A DNA stretch of 44,122 bases from an uncultured Prevotella sp. (lineage in GTDB: Bacteria; Bacteroidota; Bacteroidia; Bacteroidales; Bacteroidaceae). The notes beneath the pieces are model-generated. The model was not told the DNA's origin, searched no databases, and worked only from the letters and a program-made list of their open reading frames with translations. Shown here in pieces: positions 8,051 through 14,689 of the stretch. Both the position numbers and the translations under genes were made by a program. Numbering within the stretch: position 1 is the first letter of the stretch; the number at the start of each line of letters is the position of its first letter. The stretch covers positions 1 to 44,122 of the forward strand of contig CAMVJQ010000017.1 of the NCBI GenBank assembly GCA_947167845.1, in the 5' to 3' direction.

Positions 8051-8225
8051 TATGCACTTTTCTGCGGTGGTCGATATTATATTCATACTCAATTCTCCGT
8101 AGCATGCTGTACCCTAGCGATTTACGGGGTGGTCTTATGGTGCCGCGCCTCCAGCGGAGGTTTGAATTAATTTGCAAAATTATAAAAAAAATAATAATTA
8201 AGCAAGTTTTCTTGAAAAAAAATAC

Positions 8226-8233
8226 TAACTTTG
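8226..8233 (+). promoter_or_regulatory. tatA promoter -7 element
   Basis: TAACTTTG fits TAnnTTTG and lies 27 bp before the chosen tatA start. The -33 region is a poor match. Confidence 0.45.
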
Positions 8234-8260
8234 CGGCAAATATTTGTAAATCGTGTCAAT

Positions 8261-8452
8261 ATGTTTGGACTTGGAATGCAAGAGATACTTATTATCGCAC
8301 TGATTGTCCTGCTGCTGTTCGGCGGCAAGAAGATTCCAGAATTGATGAAGGGCCTGGGCAAGGGCGTGAAGAGTTTCAAGGAGGGAATGAATGAGGTGAC
8401 GGACATCACGAAGGATGGCGATAAGAGCGAAGAGGCGAAAGGTGAAAAGTGA
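8261..8452 (+). CDS. tatA: Sec-independent translocase protein TatA
   Basis: 63 residues starting [15 protein letters not shown]: a short N-terminal membrane helix, the FGGKKIPEL hinge and an amphipathic helix (about residues 20-40), then a charged tail. TatA forms the pore that carries folded proteins with twin-arginine signals across the inner membrane. An upstream in-frame ATG at 8231 overlaps the -7 box and is rejected. The gene is followed by tatC and by two proteins with twin-arginine-like signals, a local Tat unit. Confidence 0.93.
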   Translation: MFGLGMQEILIIALIVLLLFGGKKIPELMKGLGKGVKSFKEGMNEVTDITKDGDKSEEAKGEK

Positions 8453-9224
8453 GAGACCTCCCCTGGCCCCTCCTGTAGAAGTGGGAGATGGTTCGGCCAT
8501 GACCTTCTGGGACCATCTGGATGAGTTGCGCTCGGTCATCATCCGTATCCTCGTCATCACGGCACTGGCTGCAGCGGTGGCGTTCTGTCTGAAAGACGAG
8601 TTGTTCGCCGTGGTGCTGGCACCCCGCACGAGTGATTTCATCACATACAGACTGATGGGCGTGGAGCCGTTTTCGATTCATCTGATGAACACGGGGCTGA
8701 CGGAGCAGTTCATGATCCACCTGAAGACGGCGATGTATGCCGGACTGCTGATGGCTTCACCTTATATTATATATATGTTGTTCAGATTCGTGTCGCCGGC
8801 ACTCTATGACAACGAGCGGCACTATGCCACGCTGCTGGTGGCGAGCGGTTATCTGATGTTTATGAGCGGTACGCTGCTCAACTATTTCCTGATATTCCCG
8901 CTGACCGTGAAGTTCCTGGGTACTTATCAGGTGAGTGAGGACGTGGCGAATATGCTGACCCTGCAGTCGTATATGGACACGCTGATCATGATGAGCCTCG
9001 TGATGGGCATCGTCTTCGAACTGCCGGTGGTCAGTTGGATATTGGGGAAGATGGGACTGCTCACGGCTCCGTTGATGCGGACTTGGCGCAAGCATGCCAT
9101 TGTGGCGATTCTGATTGTATCGGCTGTCATTACCCCGACGACGGATGCCTTTACGCTCCTCATCGTAGCCTTGCCGATATGGCTTCTCTATGAAGTGAGT
9201 ATACTGATTGTGAGAACTAAATAA
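8415..9224 (+). CDS. tatC: Sec-independent translocase protein TatC
   Basis: Six-helix receptor for twin-arginine signals. The conserved core starts [11 protein letters not shown] at 8499, which is a possible start; the longer frame from 8415 adds 28 residues and overlaps tatA by 38 bp. In that extension the residues [14 protein letters not shown], just before the core, are encoded by a C-rich stretch like the one translated in the N-terminus of ddl. Helices lie at roughly 40-60, 95-120, 130-155, 175-200, 215-232 and 238-260 of the long form. A 14-bp gap leads to the polyferredoxin gene. Confidence 0.92.
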   Translation: MAIRAKRRKVKSERPPLAPPVEVGDGSAMTFWDHLDELRSVIIRILVITALAAAVAFCLKDELFAVVLAPRTSDFITYRLMGVEPFSIHLMNTGLTEQFMIHLKTAMYAGLLMASPYIIYMLFRFVSPALYDNERHYATLLVASGYLMFMSGTLLNYFLIFPLTVKFLGTYQVSEDVANMLTLQSYMDTLIMMSLVMGIVFELPVVSWILGKMGLLTAPLMRTWRKHAIVAILIVSAVITPTTDAFTLLIVALPIWLLYEVSILIVRTK

Positions 9225-9238
9225 CTAACAAATACGAT

Positions 9239-10726
9239 ATGTTGAAGAAAATTCGAATGACTCTTGCGGCGGTGTTCTTTACGCTGATAACACTGCTATT
9301 CCTCGACTTCACGGGGACGCTGCACACCTGGCTGGGATGGCTTGCCAAGATTCAGTTTCTGCCCGCTGTGATGGCACTGAATGTGGTGGGCGTCGTGGCA
9401 CTGTTGCTGCTCACGCTCGTTTTCGGGCGCATCTATTGCTCCGTCATCTGTCCGCTCGGCGTCCTTCAGGACATCCTGGCGAGGTTCCGCCGGAAAAAGA
9501 ACAAGTACAACTATTCCAGGGAAGTGCGCTGGCTGCGCTATCCCATGCTGGTGGTGTTTGTGATTGCCGGCGTTGCCGGTGTAGGCTCGCTCTTCCAGTT
9601 GCTGGCACCCTACAGTGCCTTTGGCCGCATCGCCACGATGCTCTTCCAGCCACTGTGGATGATGGGCAACAACCTGCTGGCCTACTTCGCGGAGCAGGCA
9701 GACAGTTATGCGTTCTACTCTGTCGATGTCTGGATGAAGTCGATGCCGGTGCTGGTTATCGCTGCCGTGACGCTGGTCGTCCTCTTCGTGCTGGCCTGGC
9801 GGGGCGGCCGCACCTATTGCAACACCATCTGCCCCGTCGGCACGGTGCTGAGTTTCTTCGCCCGTTTCTCATGGCTGAAGATCCGCTTCGACAGAGATAA
9901 GTGCCGCAACTGCTCGATGTGCTCGAAGAACTGCAAGGCCGCCTGCATCGACTTCAAGACCCACAGTGTAGACTATAGCCGCTGCGTGGTGTGTGGCGAC
10001 TGCATCAGCAGTTGTAAGTTCGGGGCTCTGAAGTATGCCTGGAAGTCAGGCGCCTCCGAGGCTTCAGCCAAAAACGGGGAATCTGCCACTGCCGTAGATG
10101 CCTCCAAGCGCTCTTTCCTCCTGGCTACTGCCCTCGTTTCCACAGGTGCCTTGGCCCAGAAGAAAGAGAAACTGATGGATGGCGGTCTCGCTGAACTGGA
10201 AGAGAAGGCTGTCCCCGACCGCCAGACGCCGCTGACCCCGCCGGGCTCGCTCTCAATGTCGAACCTGTCGAAACACTGTACGGGGTGCCAACTCTGCGTG
10301 TCGGAATGCCCTAACGGTGTGCTACGTCCCTCTACCGACCTGATGCATCTGATGCAGCCGGTGATGAGTTATGAGCGGGGCTTCTGCCGTCCGGAGTGTA
10401 CGCGCTGCTCGGATGTCTGCCCGGCAGGTGCCATCCAGCCGCTTGACAATATTGAGAAGTCGTCGATACAGATCGGGCATGCCGTCTGGATCAAAAAGAA
10501 TTGCGTGCCGTTGACTGACGGGGTGGAATGCGGCAACTGTGCCCGCCACTGTCCGACGGGGGCCATTGAGATGGTGCCGTCAGACCCTGATGACGAGGAG
10601 TCGCCCATGGTGCCTGCCGTCAACGAGAATGTCTGCATCGGCTGTGGAGCCTGTGAGTATGTCTGTCCGTCGAGACCTTTCTCAGCGATTATCGTAGAGG
10701 GGCACGAGGTGCATAAGAAAATTTAG
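9239..10726 (+). CDS. Membrane polyferredoxin (NapH/NosR-like) with internal Tat-like signal
   Basis: 495 residues. The N-terminal part has about four membrane helices with the NapH-type motifs CSVICP (67-72) and CNTICP (194-199), then two 4Fe-4S clusters (CRNCSMCSKNC from 222, CVVCGDCISSC from 249). A segment at 288-306 (ASKRSFLLATALVSTGALA) resembles a twin-arginine signal with KR in place of RR. A second ferredoxin part follows with four more cysteine clusters (CTGCQLCVSECP, CTRCSDVCP, CGNCARHCP, CIGCGACEYVCP). Inference: electrons pass from cytoplasmic clusters to exported ones and on to the Tat-exported reductase encoded next. Confidence 0.85.
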   Translation: MLKKIRMTLAAVFFTLITLLFLDFTGTLHTWLGWLAKIQFLPAVMALNVVGVVALLLLTLVFGRIYCSVICPLGVLQDILARFRRKKNKYNYSREVRWLRYPMLVVFVIAGVAGVGSLFQLLAPYSAFGRIATMLFQPLWMMGNNLLAYFAEQADSYAFYSVDVWMKSMPVLVIAAVTLVVLFVLAWRGGRTYCNTICPVGTVLSFFARFSWLKIRFDRDKCRNCSMCSKNCKAACIDFKTHSVDYSRCVVCGDCISSCKFGALKYAWKSGASEASAKNGESATAVDASKRSFLLATALVSTGALAQKKEKLMDGGLAELEEKAVPDRQTPLTPPGSLSMSNLSKHCTGCQLCVSECPNGVLRPSTDLMHLMQPVMSYERGFCRPECTRCSDVCPAGAIQPLDNIEKSSIQIGHAVWIKKNCVPLTDGVECGNCARHCPTGAIEMVPSDPDDEESPMVPAVNENVCIGCGACEYVCPSRPFSAIIVEGHEVHKKI

Positions 10727-10741
10727 GAGGAAATGAAAATG
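10725..10741 (+). promoter_or_regulatory. Strong Shine-Dalgarno before the aldo/keto reductase
   Basis: AGGAGG (10725-10730), overlapping the stop of the polyferredoxin gene, is a full Shine-Dalgarno site, rare among the genes here. Spacing is 2 nt to the ATG at 10733 but 8 nt to the ATG at 10739, which favours the second as the start. Confidence 0.65.
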
Positions 10742-12145
10742 AAGAAAGATATTTCACGTCGTTCGTTCCTGAAACTCTTCGGAGCAGGGACCGTGGCCAC
10801 GGCTGCCACGCTGGCCGGATGCAAGAAGCCCGACAAGGCCGAGCAGCAGGCTGCCAATGAATATAAGGATCAGGTGGAGCCCCCTGTGGGCAAGATGACT
10901 TATCGTGTCAATCCGACCACAAAGGACAAGGTGTCGCTGTTGGGCTATGGTATGATGCGCCTGCCTAAGAAGGCTGACAATGATGAGGAGTTCGACCAGG
11001 AGATGATAAACCGCCAGGTGGACTACGCCATCGAGCATGGCCTGAATTATTTCGATACGTCACCCGTCTATTGCCAGGGACAGTCGGAGCACTGTACAGG
11101 TATCGCCCTGCATCGCCGCAAGCGAAGCGAATACTATGTAGCCACTAAACTGTCCAACTTTAATCCTGACTACCATTCGCGTGAGAAGGCCATAGAGATG
11201 TATCACAACTCGATGAAGGAGTTGCAGGTCGACTACATCGACTACTATCTGCTTCACGGCGTGGGCGGAGACATGTCTGATTTCGAGAAGCGCTATCTTG
11301 ACAATGGCATCATGGACTATCTGCTCGAAGAGCGCAAGGCTGGCCGCATCCGCAACCTGGGCTTCTCCTTCCATGGTCAGAAGGATGTGTTTGATGAGAT
11401 ATTGGCTTTGCACGACAAGTATCACTGGGACTTCGTGCAGATCGAGTTGAACTATCTGGACTGGGACTTCGCCAATGAGATCAACAGTCGCAATGTGGAT
11501 GCCTCCTACCTCTATTCGGAATTGCAGAAACGTGGCATCCCCTCAGTCATCATGGAGCCGCTGCTCGGAGGCCGACTGGCTAATCTGCCGCAGTTCCTCG
11601 TGAGCGACCTGAAGCGGCGTGACCCGCAGCGCAGTACGGCTTCGTGGGCTTTCCGCTATGCTGGCACTCCTGAAGGCGTGCTCACTGTGCTCAGCGGTAT
11701 GACCTATATGGAACATCTGAAGGACAATCTGCTCAGTTATTGTCCGCTCGTACCGCTCAAGGCGCAGGAGCAACGCTATCTCGACACGGATGTCGCCCAT
11801 AAGATCGTCGGACTGGAGAACATCCCGTGCAACGACTGTCAGTATTGCATGCCTTGTCCCTATGGCATCGACATCCCCGCCATCTTCGTACATTATAATA
11901 AATGCAAGAACGAAGGCTCACTGCCCTATACCATCGGTGATGCGGAATATCGCAAACATCGTCGTCAGTATCTCATCTCCCTCGACCGTGTGGTGCCACG
12001 CGACCGCCAGCCCGATCACTGCATCCAGTGCGGCCAGTGTGAGCCTCATTGTCCGCAGAACATCCGCATCCCCCGTGAGTTGCACAAGATAGATGAGTTC
12101 ATCGAGAGCCTGAAGCGTCATCCTGACGGAATAGAACAAGCGTGA
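10733..12145 (+). CDS. Tat-exported lipoprotein aldo/keto reductase with two 4Fe-4S clusters
   Basis: 470 residues. The signal has a twin-arginine motif (SRRSFLK, arginines 9-10), a hydrophobic stretch and a lipobox (LAGC, Cys30), so it should be exported folded and lipid-anchored. The barrel keeps AKR residues (YFDTSPVY, VATKL, LLHG). The C-terminus adds two ferredoxin motifs (CNDCQYCMPCP and CIQCGQCEPHCP). Genes for a polyferredoxin and tatAC lie directly upstream, consistent with a redox unit fed by ferredoxins outside the cytoplasm. The substrate is unknown. The start may be 10739. Confidence 0.88.
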   Translation: MKMKKDISRRSFLKLFGAGTVATAATLAGCKKPDKAEQQAANEYKDQVEPPVGKMTYRVNPTTKDKVSLLGYGMMRLPKKADNDEEFDQEMINRQVDYAIEHGLNYFDTSPVYCQGQSEHCTGIALHRRKRSEYYVATKLSNFNPDYHSREKAIEMYHNSMKELQVDYIDYYLLHGVGGDMSDFEKRYLDNGIMDYLLEERKAGRIRNLGFSFHGQKDVFDEILALHDKYHWDFVQIELNYLDWDFANEINSRNVDASYLYSELQKRGIPSVIMEPLLGGRLANLPQFLVSDLKRRDPQRSTASWAFRYAGTPEGVLTVLSGMTYMEHLKDNLLSYCPLVPLKAQEQRYLDTDVAHKIVGLENIPCNDCQYCMPCPYGIDIPAIFVHYNKCKNEGSLPYTIGDAEYRKHRRQYLISLDRVVPRDRQPDHCIQCGQCEPHCPQNIRIPRELHKIDEFIESLKRHPDGIEQA

Positions 12146-12151
12146 AACAAA

Positions 12152-12180
12152 AAGAAGTGGCTGAACATCAGCCACTTCTT
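12152..12180 (+). terminator. Terminator after the Tat/redox unit
   Basis: 12-bp perfect stem (aagaagtggctg / cagccacttctt) with a 5-nt loop, 6 bp past the reductase stop. Confidence 0.8.
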
Positions 12181-12205
12181 CATTTAGACTCCTTGAATCT
12201 GTCGG

Positions 12206-12503
12206 CTACTGTGACGAATTAGGGTATTTGTCATATAGGTGTTGAGGCTTTGGAATGATGCCGCGATAGAAAACGCCTATGGATGCCGTAAGGTCGCAGT
12301 CGTATGTGTCTGTATGAACATATAAGCGCAGAATGTTATACAGGATTTCATCCTGACAGTTGGATATGGACTTGATGATTTGTGATGCTTTTGAAAGTTC
12401 AAACTTTGATACTTTTTTGTTATCAATTTTTGAAGGTTCATTTGCGGGATTCAAATACTTTCTGACTGTGTTTTGTGATATGCCGAGTTCTTCGGCAATC
12501 TAC
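12206..12503 (-). pseudogene. Fragment of phage-type DNA methyltransferase with HTH start
   Basis: Reading right to left, the frame gives IAEELGISQNTVRKYL, a helix-turn-helix, then a longer stretch including CDLTASIGVFYRGIIPKP and HLYDKYP, which resembles the N-terminal part of phage-associated DNA methyltransferases. It stops soon after, so the catalytic part is missing. An in-frame TAG sits right before the HTH, where the sequence runs into an oppositely oriented integrase fragment. The largest ATG-started piece is 12206-12454 (82 residues). Family assignment is by pattern only. Confidence 0.5.
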
Positions 12504-12504
12504 A

Positions 12505-12686
12505 TTGACACAGTAGCATCATCACACCTTGCGCGACGTACATTCATCGGCAATGCGTATTTCAAGGTAAGTGACCCAAACTTGATAGGTCGCATGAGCG
12601 GACATGTCGATGGTAGCCGGGCATTCAAGCGATATAGAAATATCGAGGATGAAACGCTGAAAAGTGTTATTGACTTGATAGGCTAA
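12505..12686 (+). pseudogene. C-terminal fragment of a tyrosine recombinase/integrase
   Basis: The last 60 codons read SSHLARRTFIGNAYF..., then LIGRMSGH and RAFKRYRNI: the H-x-x-R box, the G-H dipeptide and the final tyrosine of the tyrosine recombinase active site. The N-terminal domain and first catalytic arginine are absent; upstream sequence in this frame is antisense to the methyltransferase fragment. This is therefore a rearranged remnant of an integrated element, not a working gene. Confidence 0.7.
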
Positions 12687-12700
12687 CAGAAATTCTTAGA

Positions 12701-12732
12701 ATTATAAAGTAGAATTATTATAAAGTAGAATT
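12701..12732 (+). repeat. 16-bp perfect tandem duplication
   Basis: attataaagtagaatt occurs twice in succession (12701-12716 and 12717-12732), between the integrase remnant and the ATPase promoter. It may be a slippage product or a repair scar. Confidence 0.7.
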
Positions 12733-12756
12733 ATATTCTTAATAATATCTAAAAGA

Positions 12757-12788
12757 TTTGGTTGGATAGCCAAATTAACCTATCTTTG
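12757..12788 (+). promoter_or_regulatory. Promoter of the DUF234 ATPase gene
   Basis: TTTG (12757-12760), 20 bases, TATCTTTG (12781-12788): a full Bacteroidetes promoter 20 bp before the start codon. Confidence 0.75.
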
Positions 12789-12808
12789 CTCAATAAAAGT
12801 CGCGAAAT

Positions 12809-14200
12809 ATGGAGTTTGTTGATAGAAAGAAAGAGTTTTCCCGATTGCAGAAGGCATTGCTGAGAGAAAAACCTCAGTTCATAGCTGTGTATGGCCGTAG
12901 GCGTATAGGTAAGTCCACATTAATAAAAAAGGTGATGGACTTTAGTCGCGGTGACATCTATTTCTTGGCTGACAAGACCTCCGAGCCAAGCCAGCGACAG
13001 TTGTTCTCCGCTGCGGTGGATATGAGCATCGAAGGTTTCAGTATGGCCAGCTATCCTACGTGGGAATCGCTTTTTGTCAGTCTTAACAGATCCGTTGACC
13101 ATCGTATCACCGTCTGCCTCGATGAATTTCCCTACCTTGTCAAAAGTTGTCCCGCCTTGCCTTCTATTCTTCAGAAATTGCTTGATGAGAAGAAATTGAA
13201 GTTCGATCTGATTATCTGCGGTTCTTCACAGCAGATGATGCAGGGCTTTGTCCTCGATAGCAAGGAACCCCTTTACGGTCGTGCTGACGAAATCATGAAA
13301 ATGCAACCTATCGCTCCCTCTTTTGTCAGTCAGGCGCTTTGCTGTGATGCTGAACAGGCTGTACGAGAATATGCTGTTTGGGGTGGCGTTCCCAGATATT
13401 GGGTACTTCGCGAGAATTATGACAGCATCCATGATGCCATAGAGGACCTGTTGCTGACACCAGAAGGGACACTATATGATGAGCCGTCCAAATTATTGTA
13501 CGATGAAATGCGCGATACGGTACAGGCATCATCCATATTATCGTTTATCGGTAATGGGGCAAACAAACTTTCAGAGATAGCATCTCGTGCTGAAAAACAG
13601 GCCACAGATATTACACCGCAGTTATCGAGACTGAAAGAGCTGGGTTTTATTACTAAGGAGATTCCTTTTGGTGAAAGTGAGAAAAAGAGTAAGAAAGGGT
13701 TGTACCATATTTCCGACCCGTTGTTACGCTTTCATTATCGCTATGTCCTTCCATATCGCTCACTCATAGAGTTGGGCAACAACCAAGCTGTCTTGAATGT
13801 GCTGACGAAGACGGAGAATGATTTTATCAGCCAGGCTTGGGAGGAGTTGTGTAGGAATTACATTAGTACTCATGGGTTCAATGACATCATGTATCAGATG
13901 GCATCTCGCTGGTGGGGCAGTTACTACAACGAGGAAAAGGACCAATATCTTCCTGTGGAATTGGATGTCGTAGCAGAGTCGTTTGATGGGAAGCATCTTT
14001 TCTTGGGTGAATGCAAGTGGCAGAATGGGAGTCAGGCTATTGATGCTAAGGAAGAACTTGAAAGACTCCAGACGATTGCAAAAGGCTTACCTTTTGCAAA
14101 GGGCCACGAGATACATTACGGTCTGTTCTTGCGGGAGGTCCCCAAACATCCAGAAGTTACCAAGATTTATTATCCGAACGACGTGTTAGCGAAGGTGTAG
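12809..14200 (+). CDS. AAA+ ATPase of the archaeal-ATPase/DUF234 family
   Basis: 463 residues. N-terminal P-loop domain with Walker A YGRRRIGKST (about 28-37) and Walker B VCLDEFPYL (about 100), as in archaeal-type ATPases. The C-terminal part has a winged-helix region and a nuclease-like stretch (YLPVELDVVAESFDGKHLFLG, then ECKW), typical of DUF234 proteins with a PD-(D/E)XK-like fold. No cellular role is established for the family. It has its own promoter, a strong terminator downstream and phage-derived fragments upstream, suggesting acquisition as a single gene. It is visibly AT-richer than the flanking operons. Confidence 0.85.
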   Translation: MEFVDRKKEFSRLQKALLREKPQFIAVYGRRRIGKSTLIKKVMDFSRGDIYFLADKTSEPSQRQLFSAAVDMSIEGFSMASYPTWESLFVSLNRSVDHRITVCLDEFPYLVKSCPALPSILQKLLDEKKLKFDLIICGSSQQMMQGFVLDSKEPLYGRADEIMKMQPIAPSFVSQALCCDAEQAVREYAVWGGVPRYWVLRENYDSIHDAIEDLLLTPEGTLYDEPSKLLYDEMRDTVQASSILSFIGNGANKLSEIASRAEKQATDITPQLSRLKELGFITKEIPFGESEKKSKKGLYHISDPLLRFHYRYVLPYRSLIELGNNQAVLNVLTKTENDFISQAWEELCRNYISTHGFNDIMYQMASRWWGSYYNEEKDQYLPVELDVVAESFDGKHLFLGECKWQNGSQAIDAKEELERLQTIAKGLPFAKGHEIHYGLFLREVPKHPEVTKIYYPNDVLAKV

Positions 14201-14228
14201 TGGTTAACGTCCAGCAATTGCAATAAAT

Positions 14229-14274
14229 ATATTCAGCCACGAAAAGATATTTTACCCTTTTCGTGGCTGAATAT
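14229..14274. terminator. Bidirectional terminator after the ATPase gene
   Basis: 18-bp perfect stem (14229-14246 with 14257-14274) around a 10-nt loop. It serves the ATPase gene and anything transcribed leftward from 14406. Confidence 0.8.
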
Positions 14275-14304
14275 TATGGTGGGATTACCTTCTTTACGTA
14301 TATG

Positions 14305-14406
14305 CTACTTCGAGTTGTTTTTAGGAACGGCGGTGATCTTAACAATACGCTCTTCTTCCGGCAATGCTAATTGCTGCAATAGAAACTTTTGGTATTCTGT
14401 TTTCAT
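14305..14406 (-). CDS. Possible 33-aa peptide
   Basis: Open frame starting MKTEYQKFLLQQL and rich in acidic then basic residues (PEEERIVKI). It fills the gap between two terminators. No family recognised and no clear promoter, so it is a weak candidate. Confidence 0.25.
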   Translation of the reverse strand: MKTEYQKFLLQQLALPEEERIVKITAVPKNNSK

Positions 14407-14489
14407 CTAATTTTTTTGCCCTCATATCATAAAAATATTTAAACCGCTAAATAACCGCCAAAAACACAATAACAATTCTGCTTAAAAAT

Positions 14490-14520
14490 AAGAAAGTGGT
14501 TGATTTTCAACCACTTTCTT
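14490..14520 (-). terminator. Terminator of tRNA-Pro
   Basis: 14-bp perfect stem (14490-14503 / 14507-14520), loop of 3, followed on the minus strand by UAUUUUU. It lies 21 bp past the tRNA. Confidence 0.85.
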
Positions 14521-14541
14521 TGTTTTCCGACTTTGTGATTG

Positions 14542-14614
14542 TCGGGATGAGGCGACTCGAACGCCCGACCCCTACGTCCCGAACGTAGTGCGCTACCAAC
14601 TGCGCTACATCCCG
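14542..14614 (-). tRNA. tRNA-Pro (anticodon CGG)
   Basis: 73 nt. The acceptor stem cgggatg pairs with catcccg, followed by discriminator A. The anticodon stem ctacg/cgtag encloses TTCGGGA, giving anticodon CGG for codon CCG. The T loop GTTCGAGTC is standard. CCA is not encoded. It lies 75 bp downstream of the exported-protein operon on the same strand, with its own terminator. Confidence 0.95.
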
Positions 14615-14689
14615 ATTTCTGGAAATCGGCTGCAAAGGTACGCACTTTTTTTGAATTACGTGCAAGAAACAGGATAAATTTTCGAAAAA

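Larger units (their letters stand above)
7968..8260. other. AT-rich intergenic segment between VirE module and tatA
   Basis: Contains gcatacatt (7995-8003) inverted at 8047-8055, the right inverted repeat of the VirE module, a short cctcc/ggagg hairpin (8148-8160), and the tatA promoter. No convincing gene. Confidence 0.6.

Noticed and set aside
8231..8260. Upstream start for tatA ([10 protein letters not shown]...)
   Set aside because: It overlaps the -7 promoter element; TatA proteins start at MFGLGMQEI.
14305..14406. 33-residue frame as an antitoxin or known small protein
   Set aside because: No partner gene and no motif; kept only as a low-confidence feature.
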